Source: Lewinellaceae bacterium
GTDB lineage: Bacteria > Bacteroidota > Bacteroidia > Chitinophagales > Saprospiraceae
DNA length: 64,000 nt
Direction of reading: 5' to 3'
NCBI GenBank assembly: GCA_020636435.1
Contig: JACJXX010000002.1
Coordinates: forward strand, 4,154,001 to 4,218,000
Position 1 is the first letter of the stretch, and the number at the start of each line of letters is the position of its first letter. Positions 17,764-26,193 of this stretch are shown piece by piece. The position numbers were made by a program, and so were the translations under genes. Below the pieces are notes generated by a model. It was not told where the DNA came from. It made no database searches and worked only from the letters and a program-made list of their open reading frames with translations.

Positions 17764-18990
17764 TTAATCGAAGAACCCATTGGCTTCTGATTTCACTGTT
17801 TTTTCGTCTTTTTCGGGTGGGCCGTCCTGTACAATAACCGGCCTGAAGAGGCGAAGCAACGTAAAGGCAGGTTGTATGAATTGGCCAACTTGCTTCAATA
17901 AGGCAGCATCGGGGCTGAGCGTACAAACCTCAGGTTCGTCCGTCAGTTCTCCATCGGCGTCGGAGTCCAGCACGGGGCAGCCGCAGCGGCCTTTGGGCCC
18001 GGGAAGCCGGAGGCATTCGTCATCCAGGTCGGCCACCTCGTCCTTGTCGTAATCCGGGCAGCCCTGGGTAGGAATGGTGCCGGCAACAAGCGGGCACCGG
18101 TCTTCGCGGTCGGCCACTCCGTCATCATCGGTATCGGGGCAGCCATTGAGCTGCCGCGGCCCGGCCTCGGTGCGGCAAATGTCTTCCAGGTCCTCCACCC
18201 CGTCTCCGTCTTCGTCGGGGCAGCCCCGGGCAGAGAGGCGGCCTTTCATCTGCGGGCAGGCATCTTCCTTGTCGGCGATGCCGTCCCGGTCGGCATCTTT
18301 GGCTATAAACCGGAAAGAGAGGGTGGCGCCGGCAAAGGAGTACCAGTCGTTGGTCCCAGGTTTTCCGGCGTGGCTGATGCCGTCGACATAATCGGTAAAA
18401 GCAGTAGTGGTCGATGCTTCCAGGCCCAGGAGGACGCCGGGGCTGAGGTCTATTTTAATGCCGATGCCAAAGGGGGCCGCCAGGCGGGTTTGAGGAAAAG
18501 GCTCCTGCCGGTCTGCGTCAATGAGCGGGACGAGGTCGTCGGAGCCGGTTTGAGAGAAATCGGGGCTGGCTTTCAGGTAGGCCAAACCGGCGCCCGTGAA
18601 AAAATAGGGAGAGATCAGGCCTTTGAAGTAAGCTGTATCCGGATAACGGCGCCGGCCAAAGGGCTCCCATTCCACCAGCAGGCTGGCCTGCCCGGCCTGG
18701 CTTTGAAAACGGAAATTGCGGACGTCGAAGCCTGCTTTGGAAAAATTGCGGTCATCGCCGGAAAGCTCGGCGTAGGAGAGGTTCAGCCTCAGCGCCCACT
18801 CGGCAGAGATATGATGGCGCAACAGCAGCCCATAGGCGCCGTTCAGCTCTTCCCACTCCGGATGCCAGTCGGGAGCAAGTTCTCCCTGATAGCCGGCGCC
18901 GCCCACGACGAAACCCGCTTCCCATTTTGGCTGCGCCAGCAGCGCCAGCGGCGCCATTAGCAGATATGTACATAGTGTGTGTAGCCTCAT
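17764..18990 (-). CDS. Outer-membrane beta-barrel protein with thrombospondin type 3 repeats
   Basis: A protein of 408 residues starting at the ATG at 18990. After a signal peptide (MRLHTLCTYLLMAPLALLAQ), about 220 residues form a DUF6089-like barrel domain (GGAGYQGELAPDW near the start). From about residue 240 to 360 there are five DxDxDGxxDxxDxC calcium-binding repeats (DADRDGIADKEDACP, DEDGDGVEDLEDIC, and so on), as in the linkers of OmpA-like porins. A peptidoglycan-binding OmpA domain would be expected next; instead there is a short tail of about 60 residues rich in charged residues. Either this is a natural short form or the domain was lost. Lies 59 bp upstream of the asparaginase on the same strand. 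Confidence 0.8.
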   Translation of the reverse strand: MRLHTLCTYLLMAPLALLAQPKWEAGFVVGGAGYQGELAPDWHPEWEELNGAYGLLLRHHISAEWALRLNLSYAELSGDDRNFSKAGFDVRNFRFQSQAGQASLLVEWEPFGRRRYPDTAYFKGLISPYFFTGAGLAYLKASPDFSQTGSDDLVPLIDADRQEPFPQTRLAAPFGIGIKIDLSPGVLLGLEASTTTAFTDYVDGISHAGKPGTNDWYSFAGATLSFRFIAKDADRDGIADKEDACPQMKGRLSARGCPDEDGDGVEDLEDICRTEAGPRQLNGCPDTDDDGVADREDRCPLVAGTIPTQGCPDYDKDEVADLDDECLRLPGPKGRCGCPVLDSDADGELTDEPEVCTLSPDAALLKQVGQFIQPAFTLLRLFRPVIVQDGPPEKDEKTVKSEANGFFD

Positions 18991-19428
18991 CAAGCAGTTG
19001 TTTACATGATAGCTTGAAAGTATGTTTTACAAACTCAGGCCCGGTTGCAGCGCCTTTCCCTTAACCGGCCGTTTCCTGTAAAGGCAAGCAGGCCCATGGA
19101 CAGGATGCAAGGTTATACGTTAGCGCATGGATTGAGTTACAGGGGGGCAGGCGGACTGTTAGAGTTGATGCATAACTGGGGAAAACACCAACCAGGACAT
19201 TTTCTTGCAAAAGTGTGTGTTGGGGCCCATTTAAAAGCCAAAGAACCGGTTTAAATTTATTCAGATGGGCTGCCTCAAAGGGGCCCTTTCGGGACAAGCG
19301 AACGTCCAATAAGTTAAAACCAGTTCAAAATCACGCCTAAGATAAGGCTATAAAAGCTATACTCAAAAAAAGCATATAAAAAATGTGCTCAAATGACGGT
19401 TCGGAGGGCTCCGGGAGAGGATACAACA

Positions 19429-19457
19429 AAAAATAGCGAGCCGCCGGAGCAGCTCGC
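19429..19457 (-). terminator. Rho-independent terminator
   Basis: On the minus strand GCGAGCTGC and GCGGCTCGC form a 9-bp stem (one G-U pair) around a TCCG tetraloop, followed by TATTTTTTG. It lies about 280 bp after the stop of nrdA. The gap 18991-19738 otherwise holds an 8-bp tandem array and no credible gene. Confidence 0.7.
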
Positions 19458-19555
19458 CACTAGGTTCAGCAAGTTAATATTAAGAGAGAGAAAAGCCGTG
19501 GTTGAAAATTAAAATGTAAAACCATAACCTGGCGAAGCCAGAACCAAGTGTTCCT

Positions 19556-19668
19556 AAACCGCAAAACCGCGAAACCGCAGAACCGCGAAACCGCAAAACC
19601 GCAAAACCGCAGAACCGAAACACCGCAGAACCGCAAAATGTAAAACCGCAAAATGTAAAATGTAAAGG
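19556..19668. repeat. Degenerate 8-bp tandem array (AAAACCGC)
   Basis: More than ten units of AAAACCGC, GAAACCGC and AGAACCGC run together and end in AAAATGTAAA units. The array lies in the 3' region of nrdA, between its stop at 19739 and the terminator hairpin at 19429. Open frames across it encode repetitive FCGFAVLRF-type peptides and are not genes. Confidence 0.85.
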
Positions 19669-19738
19669 GATTGAAAGGCCCGCGCTGTTGGCGCCCAATT
19701 TTACATTTGATATTTTGCAGTTTGATATTTTAACTTAC

Positions 19739-22132
19739 TCAGGCCCCGCACATCAGGCAGTCCGGGTCGTCCAGGTTGCACACCTCGCCTTCGCCGGCCC
19801 CGGTATCCAGCTGGGGCTCCGGAATGCCTTCGGCGGCGGCTACAACCTCCTTTTTCACCTGAGCAGCCTGCTTGACCGTAAACTTGATCGGGTCGGTAGC
19901 CGCTTTGCTGCGCAGGTAGTACATGCCGGTCTTCAGGCCTTTCTGCCAGGCGTAGAAGTGCATGGAAGACAGCTTCCCGAAATTGGGGTCCTGCAGGAAG
20001 AGGTTCATGCTCTGGCTCTGGCAGATGAAAGCGCCGCGGTCGGCCGCCATGTCGATGATGGCCTTCTGGCTGATTTCCCAGACGGTTTTGTACAGTTCCT
20101 TGAGGTCGTCGGGAATCTCGTCGATTTCCTGAATGGACCCGTTGGCGGCCATCAGCCGGTGCTTCATGTCGTCATCCCACAGCCCCAGGCCAATCAGGTC
20201 GTGCAGCAAATGCTTATTCACCACGATAAACTCGCCGGACAAGGTGCGGCGGGTGTAAATATTGGAAGTATAAGGCTCAAAGCATTCATTGTTGCCCAAT
20301 ATCTGCGAAGTGGAAGCGGTCGGCATGGGCGCCAGCAGCAGGCTGTTGCGCAGGCCGTGCTTTTTGATGCGTTTCTTCAGGCCGGCCCAGTCCCAGCGAT
20401 CGCCGGGCTGCACGCCCCACATGTCGAACTGCAGTTCGCCCTTGCTGGCCGGCGAGCCCGGGAAGGTCTCGTAATGGCCGTCGCGCTCGGCCAGTATGCA
20501 GGACTCCGTCAATGCTGCGAAGTAGATCGTCTCAAAAATATCGCGGTTGAGTTGCCGCGCCTCCGGGCTGTCGAACGGATAGCGCATCTGTATGAAGGCG
20601 TCGGCCAGGCCCTGCACCCCGATGCCAATGGGCCGGTGCCGCATATTAGAGTTGCGCGCCTCGGGTATCGGATAGTAGTTGATGTCGATCACCTTGTTGA
20701 GGTTGCGCGTCACCACCCGGCTGATATCGAACAATTTCTGGAAGTCGAACGCCCGGGTGTCCTCATCCACAAATTTGGACAAGGCGATGGAGGCCAGGTT
20801 GCAGACGGCCACTTCGTCCGGAGAAGTGTATTCCATGATCTCCGTGCAGAGGTTGCTGGAGCGAATGGTGCCCAGGTTTTTCTGGTTGGACTTCCGGTTG
20901 GCCGCATCTTTGTACAATATATATGGCGTGCCGGTTTCGATCTGAGATTCCAGGATGGCGAACCACAACTCCTGGGCCCGCACGGTTTTCCGGGCCCGCC
21001 CCTCCTGCTCGTATTGATGGTACAGCGCTTCAAACTCGCCGCTGTGGCAATCGTACAGGCCGGGCGCCTCATTCGGGCAGAACAGCGACCATTCGGTGTC
21101 CTCCCGGACGCGCTCCATGAACAGGTCCGGTATCCACATGGCGTAGAAGAGGTCGCGGGCGCGCATTTCTTCCTTGCCGTGGTTCTTCTTCAGGTCGAGG
21201 AATTCAAATACGTCGGCGTGCCAGGGCTCGAGGTAGACGGCGAAGGCGCCTTTTCTTTTTCCGCCTCCCTGGTCAATATAGCGTGCCGTATCATTGAATA
21301 CTTTAAGCATGGGAACGACCCCGTTGGAAACCCCTCCAGTGCCCTTGATGTAGCTGCCCGTGGCCCGGATATTGTGAATGCTCAAGCCGATCCCTCCTGC
21401 GGATTGAGAGATTTTGGCGCAGCGGGAGAGGGTTTCAAAAATCCCGGGAACTGAATCTTCAGTCATTGTCAAAAGAAAGCAGCTTGAAAGTTGCGGCTTC
21501 GGCGTGCCTGCATTGAACAACGTCGGCGTAGCGTGGATAAACCACTTCTCCGAGATCAGGTTGTAGGTTTCGATGGCCGCCGCGATGTCTTCCCCGTGGA
21601 TGCCCACGGCGGCGCGCATGATCATGTGCTGGGGGCGCTCCACCACCTGCCCGTCCATGCGCAGGAGGTAGGACCGCTCCAGGGTCTTGAAGCCGAAGAA
21701 ATCGAAGCTGTAGTCTCGGTCGTAGATGATGGCCGAGTCCAGCTCGTCGCGGTGCTTCCAGATGATCTCGAAGCTATCGTCGCCGATCAGGCCCGCCGGC
21801 TCGCCCGTCTTGGGGTCGATGTAGTTGTAGAGGTCCTTCATGGTGCGGGCGAAGGACTTTTTGGTGTTCTTGTGCAGGTTGGAAACGGCGATTCGGGCAG
21901 CCAGGATGGCGTATTCCGGATGGTCGGTGGCCATGGTGGCTGCCGTTTCGGCCGCCAGGTTGTCCAGCTCGGTGGTCGTGACGCCGTCGTACAGCCCCTG
22001 TATCACCTTTTTGGCGATCTCGATGTAATCGATGTACCTCGTATCGAGGTCGTAGCAGAGTTTTTTGATGCGGGCGGTAATTTTGTCAAAGCTGACGTCT
22101 TCGCGCTTACCGCTTCTTTTGATGACTTCCAT
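19739..22132 (-). CDS. nrdA: Ribonucleoside-diphosphate reductase, alpha subunit
   Basis: Class Ia catalytic subunit of 797 residues that reduces ribonucleoside diphosphates for DNA synthesis. An ATP-cone occupies about residues 1-95 (VIKRSGKREDVSFDKI). The redox and radical cysteines are visible: SSCF, NLCTE in the mid-chain, and VAVCNLAS. The C-terminal tail CNLDDPDCLMCGA carries the CxxC that exchanges with thioredoxin or glutaredoxin. It follows nrdB on the same strand after 270 bp, an unusually wide intra-operon gap that holds copies of a GTACATCGTAC repeat. A 588-codon frame on the plus strand is its shadow. Confidence 0.96.
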   Translation of the reverse strand: MEVIKRSGKREDVSFDKITARIKKLCYDLDTRYIDYIEIAKKVIQGLYDGVTTTELDNLAAETAATMATDHPEYAILAARIAVSNLHKNTKKSFARTMKDLYNYIDPKTGEPAGLIGDDSFEIIWKHRDELDSAIIYDRDYSFDFFGFKTLERSYLLRMDGQVVERPQHMIMRAAVGIHGEDIAAAIETYNLISEKWFIHATPTLFNAGTPKPQLSSCFLLTMTEDSVPGIFETLSRCAKISQSAGGIGLSIHNIRATGSYIKGTGGVSNGVVPMLKVFNDTARYIDQGGGKRKGAFAVYLEPWHADVFEFLDLKKNHGKEEMRARDLFYAMWIPDLFMERVREDTEWSLFCPNEAPGLYDCHSGEFEALYHQYEQEGRARKTVRAQELWFAILESQIETGTPYILYKDAANRKSNQKNLGTIRSSNLCTEIMEYTSPDEVAVCNLASIALSKFVDEDTRAFDFQKLFDISRVVTRNLNKVIDINYYPIPEARNSNMRHRPIGIGVQGLADAFIQMRYPFDSPEARQLNRDIFETIYFAALTESCILAERDGHYETFPGSPASKGELQFDMWGVQPGDRWDWAGLKKRIKKHGLRNSLLLAPMPTASTSQILGNNECFEPYTSNIYTRRTLSGEFIVVNKHLLHDLIGLGLWDDDMKHRLMAANGSIQEIDEIPDDLKELYKTVWEISQKAIIDMAADRGAFICQSQSMNLFLQDPNFGKLSSMHFYAWQKGLKTGMYYLRSKAATDPIKFTVKQAAQVKKEVVAAAEGIPEPQLDTGAGEGEVCNLDDPDCLMCGA

Positions 22133-22209
22133 AAAGGTTAGTTTTGATTGGTTTAGGCATTAGGCCTCGATTTGCCTCTGAAGCCAGAGAATTCATTTGA
22201 AATTGTGGA

Positions 22210-22345
22210 CGGTGTACGTGACCTGGCGGGAACCGGTGGGCGTACGGTGTACGGCATGCAGGCTCCGAGGGCCCCTGAGCTCGCCCAAGTCCCTGCGTAC
22301 ATCGTACACAAAAAAGCCATATCCTCAGCCCTTACATCGTACACC
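22210..22345. repeat. CGTACATCGTACAC repeat cluster between nrdB and nrdA
   Basis: CGTACATCGTACAC lies at 22296-22309 and TTACATCGTACACC at 22332-22345. An opposing GGTGTACGTGAC is at 22210 and a GCGTACGGTGTACGG near 22237. The same 14-mer occurs at 26194 and 26228, and relatives occur near 23907 and 23941. Function unknown; the cluster lies in the leader of nrdA. Confidence 0.7.
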
Positions 22346-22402
22346 ATAACCTAAACAAGTTTTTGTCAATTTGTATTTTTCATGATCAAATCTCCAACAG
22401 GG

Positions 22403-23380
22403 CTAAAAGTCTTCATCCAGAGAGAAAACCTGCTTGTCGCTGCCGGACATGACGCCCGACTTCTGATAGTCGCCCACGCGCTTTTCGAAGAAGTTGGTCT
22501 TGCCCTGCAGGGAGATCATATCCATCCAGGGGAAGGGATTTTCTACGTGGTAAATTTTGGGCTGGCTCAGGGCGGCCAGCAGGCGGTCGGCCACGAACTC
22601 GATGTACTGGCACATCAGCTCTGAATTCATGCCGATGAGGTTGACGGGCAGGGCGTCGGAGACGAATTCCTTTTCGATGTCCACCGCGTCGGTGATGATC
22701 TTGCGGATGGTCTCTTCCGGCAGTTTATTTTGAATGTGCTGGTTGTAGAGCAGGCAGGCGAAGTCGCAATGCATGCCTTCATCGCGGGAGATCAGCTCGT
22801 TGGAGAAAGACAGCCCGGGCATGAGCCCCCGCTTTTTCAGCCAGAAGATGGAGCAGAAAGAGCCGGAGAAGAAAATGCCTTCCACGGCGGCAAAAGCGAC
22901 GAGGCGTTCTGCGAAGGATGCGTTTTCGATCCAGCGCAGGGCCCAATGCGCCTTTTTCTTCACGCAATCCAGTGTTTCGATGGCGTTGAAGAGGTAATCC
23001 TTTTCTTTCAGGTCTTTGATGTAGGTATCGATCAGCAGGCTGTAGGTCTCGGAATGGATGTTTTCCATCATGATCTGGAAACCGTAGAAGAACTTGGCTT
23101 CCGTGTATTGCACCTCGCTGACGAAATTTTCCGCCAGGTTTTCGTTGACGATGCCGTCGCTGGCAGCGAAAAAAGCCAGGACGTGCTTGATGAAGTGGCG
23201 CTCGTTGTCGCTGAGCTTGTCGTTCCAGTCTCCCAGGTCGGAAGAAAGGTCGATCTCTTCCGCCGTCCAGAAGCTGGCTTCCGATTTTTTATAAAAAGCC
23301 CAGATATCGTTGTGTTTGATGGGGAAAAGGACAAAGCGGTTGGGGTTTTCCTGAAGTATTGGCTCTACTTGCTGAGTCAT
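22403..23380 (-). CDS. nrdB: Ribonucleoside-diphosphate reductase, beta subunit
   Basis: Radical-generating subunit of 325 residues that pairs with NrdA. The di-iron and tyrosyl radical motif is ENIHSETYS, giving ligands Glu106 and His109 and the radical tyrosine Tyr113, so this is a tyrosyl-radical (class Ia) protein and not the Phe-type class Ic. This stretch resembles the eukaryotic and Bacteroidota R2 type. The C-terminal tail QVFSLDEDF is the peptide that docks on the alpha subunit. It precedes nrdA, giving the order nrdB-nrdA. The upstream 609 bp holds a long leader and DnaA-box-like sites. Confidence 0.95.
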   Translation of the reverse strand: MTQQVEPILQENPNRFVLFPIKHNDIWAFYKKSEASFWTAEEIDLSSDLGDWNDKLSDNERHFIKHVLAFFAASDGIVNENLAENFVSEVQYTEAKFFYGFQIMMENIHSETYSLLIDTYIKDLKEKDYLFNAIETLDCVKKKAHWALRWIENASFAERLVAFAAVEGIFFSGSFCSIFWLKKRGLMPGLSFSNELISRDEGMHCDFACLLYNQHIQNKLPEETIRKIITDAVDIEKEFVSDALPVNLIGMNSELMCQYIEFVADRLLAALSQPKIYHVENPFPWMDMISLQGKTNFFEKRVGDYQKSGVMSGSDKQVFSLDEDF

Positions 23381-23491
23381 TGGAATGTGCGTTTTTTAAA
23401 GATGAAATAGTTATGAAGAAAGCGTCGCTTTTCTCGAATACATACTCTACAGTACAGCCGCTCCGCCCCGGAGAAGGGCAACTGCCGCTTT

Positions 23492-23515
23492 CCAGGGAGC
23501 CATGGCTCCGGCCTG
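23492..23515. other. Strong hairpin in the nrdB leader
   Basis: CCAGG and CCTGG flank a GGAGCCATGGCTCC palindrome (23496-23509). The hairpin lies about 115 bp upstream of the nrdB start. The GC-rich segment 23400-23640 could be a structured 5' untranslated region. I could not match it to a known riboswitch class. Confidence 0.4.
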
Positions 23516-23700
23516 GCTGCAAAATCCTGCTGTTTGTTGAAATACTTTCGGGAATTTTCTGCTTCAGGGCTCGGGCAAGAGCCGCAGCAGAGGCGACTGT
23601 AGCTAAGCTTGGTTGTGCTTACGCAGACAGGTATGGCTGTTTTCCCTAGCATGCTTTGTTTGTCACCACTAAATTAATAAGATCAGGCATTTGCCACGCT

Positions 23701-23806
23701 CAAAGTTATCAACACTATGTTTATAACTACCATAAATAACTGATTGTCAATTGCAATTGAATGTTAGTCATTTTTTCCACAATGTGGATAACTCAATTGT
23801 GGAAAA
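23701..23806 (-). promoter_or_regulatory. DnaA-box cluster overlapping a candidate nrdB promoter
   Basis: The AT-rich segment carries an exact DnaA box, TTATCCACA (minus strand, 23791-23783), plus TTATCAACA (23706-23714, plus) and two TTTTCCACA sites (23773-23781 plus; 23806-23798 minus). A -7-like TAACTTTG (minus, 23708-23701) overlaps the TTATCAACA box; no clear -33 element was seen. It lies about 320-430 bp upstream of nrdB. DnaA control of nrd operons is known in E. coli; an origin of replication is the alternative reading. Confidence 0.55.
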
Positions 23807-23989
23807 CCGGCGGATTGTCACCTTATGGGTTATAAAGCGTTGAGGGCCATGGGGAAGGAGGGAAGGAGGCTACTCGTCTGACGTTGGACAGGGATTGCTG
23901 GGACTGTGTACGAGGTACGGGGCCGGCAAGGGCTTGAGGCTGTGTACGATGTCCGAAGCTCCACCGGCTGAATGGTAGCCGGGAAGGAT

Positions 23990-24937
23990 TCAAAACAACC
24001 GCTTCCGCTGAAAGTACCAAACCAGGAGCAAGCTCAGGCCAATTGAAAGGGACATGATGATGTAGATGGCGTAGCCTTTATTTTCCAGTGGAAGCGGCAC
24101 GTTCATGCCATAAAAGCTGGCAACCAGGGTTGGCACCATGAGGATAATGGTGATGAGGGTGAGCCTGCGGATGGTGATGTTGAGGTTGTTGGAAATGATG
24201 GAGCCATAGGCGTCCATGGTGCCGTTGAGGATATTGGTGTAAACGTTGGCCATTTCCAGAGCCTGGCTGTTGTCGATGATGATGTCTTCGAACAGGTCGG
24301 CCTTATCCTCATCATCGCGGATGTGGAGGAAGTCGGTCCGCTTCATCTTGAGTTTGAGCAGTTCGTTGGCGCTCAGGGTGTTGACGAAGTAGACCAAACT
24401 TTTTTCTATGCTGAGCAGTTGCTTCAGTTCTTTGTTGCGGCTGGAGTCGTACAGCTCCTGCTCGATGAGGTTGCGCTTGAGGTTGAGCTTTTTCAGGCAG
24501 GTGAGGAACCGGTATACATTCTGTTCCATGATTTGCAGGACAAAAGCGGAATCGTCGTCGGGCGTGAAATTTTTCACCTTTCCATCCAGGAAGAGCTGCA
24601 GGACGGGGTTTTCGTGAGAAGTAATGGTGATCACATGCTCGATGGTGATGATGATGCCGATCGGCACGGTGATGTAGATCGCATCGTTTTCCTCCTCGGC
24701 TTCATTCAGGATGGGAGTATTGACAACAATGAGGCGGACATCATCCTCCCGCTCGTAACGCGAGCGCTCGTCGATGTCAAGCGAATCGGTGAGGAAGTCC
24801 AGCGGCACGTCAAACTGCATGGCCACTTCCTCCAACTCTTCGTGGCTGAAAGGGGGAGAGATGTTGACCCAACAGCTAACCTCCGGCTCTTCCAGCTCCT
24901 TCAGCTTACCCTCCTCTTTTGCGTAATACCGGATCAT
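23990..24937 (-). CDS. corA: Magnesium/cobalt transporter CorA
   Basis: CorA-family divalent cation channel of 315 residues from the ATG at 24937, chosen over an upstream in-frame start 39 nt earlier because MIRYYAKEEG begins the conserved fold. The long cytoplasmic alpha/beta and coiled-coil part is followed by two C-terminal membrane segments; the first ends in the signature YGMN and the second runs into WYFQRKRLF with basic residues at the cytoplasmic end. A well-formed promoter lies just upstream. Downstream (about 23900-23960) are two more copies of the GTGTACGA-type repeat. Confidence 0.93.
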   Translation of the reverse strand: MIRYYAKEEGKLKELEEPEVSCWVNISPPFSHEELEEVAMQFDVPLDFLTDSLDIDERSRYEREDDVRLIVVNTPILNEAEEENDAIYITVPIGIIITIEHVITITSHENPVLQLFLDGKVKNFTPDDDSAFVLQIMEQNVYRFLTCLKKLNLKRNLIEQELYDSSRNKELKQLLSIEKSLVYFVNTLSANELLKLKMKRTDFLHIRDDEDKADLFEDIIIDNSQALEMANVYTNILNGTMDAYGSIISNNLNITIRRLTLITIILMVPTLVASFYGMNVPLPLENKGYAIYIIMSLSIGLSLLLVWYFQRKRLF

Positions 24938-24973
24938 CTTCTGAGTGAATAAAGAGTGTGAATTTATCCGGCA

Positions 24974-25005
24974 CAAACATACGATTAATAAGCTGGGTTA
25001 GCAAA
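24974..25005 (-). promoter_or_regulatory. Bacteroidota promoter for corA
   Basis: On the minus strand TTTG (25005-25002) is followed after exactly 20 nt by TATGTTTG (24981-24974), matching the TTTG-N19..21-TAnnTTTG consensus. The leader to the ATG at 24937 is about 30 nt. Confidence 0.75.
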
Positions 25006-25026
25006 TGGGTAATGAGGGGGGGGAGA

Positions 25027-25210
25027 GTTGCATTGTTAAATGGTTTTATTGTTGGCATGGCTGGGGCGGAGGGGGAGGGCTGCATTGTTAAATGGTTATA
25101 TTGTTGGCACGGCCGGGGAGGAGGGGGAGGGTTGCATTGTTAAATGGTTATATTGTTGGCATGGCTGGGGCGGAGGGGGAGGGTTGCATTGTTAAATGGT
25201 TTTATTGTTG
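25027..25210. repeat. 52-bp tandem repeat, 3.5 copies
   Basis: Units begin at 25027, 25079 and 25131, with a half unit at 25183-25210. Each has an AT-rich half (GTTGCATTGTTAAATGGTT, TATTGTTG) and a G-rich half (GGCATGGCTGGGGCGGAGGG). The units differ at a handful of positions. The array sits just upstream of the corA promoter. The AT-rich half resembles motifs at 33572, 38812 and 62284. Confidence 0.9.
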
Positions 25211-25266
25211 AAAACGGACTTTCGTCCCTACAGGACTGGCAGCAAAACTACATTTATTGAGAAGTT
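25210..25266 (-). repeat. Partial copy of the 40586-40753 repeat element
   Basis: Read on the minus strand this matches the left end of the element at 40586: CTTCTCAATAAATGT, GTTTTGC, GCCAGTCCTGTA, GGACGAAAG and CCGTT occur in the same order with few changes. It ends at the stop codon of the following HExxH gene. Confidence 0.75.
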
Positions 25267-26142
25267 TCATCCAACAAATCCAGCAACCATCCAACCATCC
25301 CTGCCCGCCAATCCAACCATCCAACAATCCATCCAGCCAGCCAGCCAGCCAGCCAGCCATCCCCCCCTCCTCACCTGCCCTGCGAAATGCTCATACAAAG
25401 GCAGCGCCGTCACTCCTGCCCTTCCCCAGCGGGGAGGATACCCCTCGCGGAGGCGGTAGTAATCGGAGATGATGTCGGCCTGCTGTTCCAGGTTGAAATC
25501 CTGGAAGGAACGGCCGGCCAGCAGCGCCGCTTCCAGCCCCTGCGCGCCGCCGTAATCATACCCCTCGGGGCTGCGCTGGGCTGCCAGCGCCCGGGGGATG
25601 TAGACGATGCCCAACTTCTGGTATTGCCAGACGTGCACCAGCTCATGGATCAACAAGCTGTTGTCCATTCTGCCCCAGGAGTTGATGCAATAAAAACTGA
25701 CATAGCAGAACTGAAACTGGCGCGGCCCGGCTACCGAGTATTCATCGATGCGGATGCGCTGGTAGTTGATCGACCGCCCAAAGATGGGCCGGGCCAGTTT
25801 TTTTTCCCAGGCATACAGCGGCCGGCTGTTGAATTTGGCGAAGTCGATCAGCGTCTCGTACAACTCGCCGATGGCCAGGCAGTCCAGCAGCAACAATAGC
25901 ATTTCCAGCCACCAGTATGCTGTCTTCCCCCCCAGTATCTTGCTGACCATTTCTTCGCGATAAGCCGACCGCACATTTCGCAAGCCTTTCTGCAGGTGTT
26001 TAGCTACCCGCTTCAACCGGGCCGGCAGATAGCGCAAGGCATCAACCAGGCGCAGCACAACGTCCATCAGCTTCAACAGCAGAAGCTGAAGCAGGTATTG
26101 TACGCTGATATCTGCATGGAAGGCCTTTCCTGAGATCTTCAT
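25267..26142 (-). CDS. Uncharacterised protein with a zincin-like HELVH motif
   Basis: About 291 residues from the ATG at 26142 (an upstream extension would read through a GTAC repeat). The first third is basic and amphipathic with a hydrophobic helix near WWLEMLLLLLDCLAIGELY. The centre holds HELVHVWQYQKLG, an HExxH metal-binding motif reminiscent of DUF4157-type predicted peptidases, with downstream acidic residues (NLEQQADIISDYYR) that could give a third ligand. The last 30 or so residues, GWLAGWLAGW and onward, are a translation of CCAG and CCAAC repeats and are unlikely to be part of the fold. Family not identified; peptidase activity is inference from the motif. Confidence 0.6.
   Translation of the reverse strand: MKISGKAFHADISVQYLLQLLLLKLMDVVLRLVDALRYLPARLKRVAKHLQKGLRNVRSAYREEMVSKILGGKTAYWWLEMLLLLLDCLAIGELYETLIDFAKFNSRPLYAWEKKLARPIFGRSINYQRIRIDEYSVAGPRQFQFCYVSFYCINSWGRMDNSLLIHELVHVWQYQKLGIVYIPRALAAQRSPEGYDYGGAQGLEAALLAGRSFQDFNLEQQADIISDYYRLREGYPPRWGRAGVTALPLYEHFAGQVRRGGWLAGWLAGWMDCWMVGLAGRDGWMVAGFVG
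25333..25358. repeat. CCAG tetranucleotide tract inside the HExxH gene
   Basis: Six CCAG units plus CC lie about 65-90 bp before the stop codon, with degenerate CCAACCATC units on the stop-codon side. Gain or loss of one unit would change the frame of the last 25-30 residues. Confidence 0.9.
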
Positions 26143-26193
26143 GGCCAATGTTTTATTCTTGTCCGGGGCAACCCGTCTAGCGTTGGACAGCGT

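Noticed and set aside
19045..19309. Short frames on both strands between the TSP3 barrel and nrdA
   Set aside because: No conserved features, and opposing overlapping frames of similar length indicate chance.
19688..21454. 588-codon plus-strand frame antisense to nrdA
   Set aside because: Lies opposite an intact NrdA with all catalytic cysteines; composition artefact.
23377..23652. 91-codon minus-strand frame overlapping the nrdB start
   Set aside because: Cys/Arg-rich without resemblance to proteins; more likely a structured leader.
23400..23680. Cobalamin riboswitch or tmRNA in the nrdB leader
   Set aside because: I looked for the B12-box and for a tag-peptide frame with tRNA-like ends and saw neither.
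25027..25210. CRISPR array
   Set aside because: Units are contiguous with no spacers; the same holds for the arrays at 15064, 19556, 40754 and 41321.
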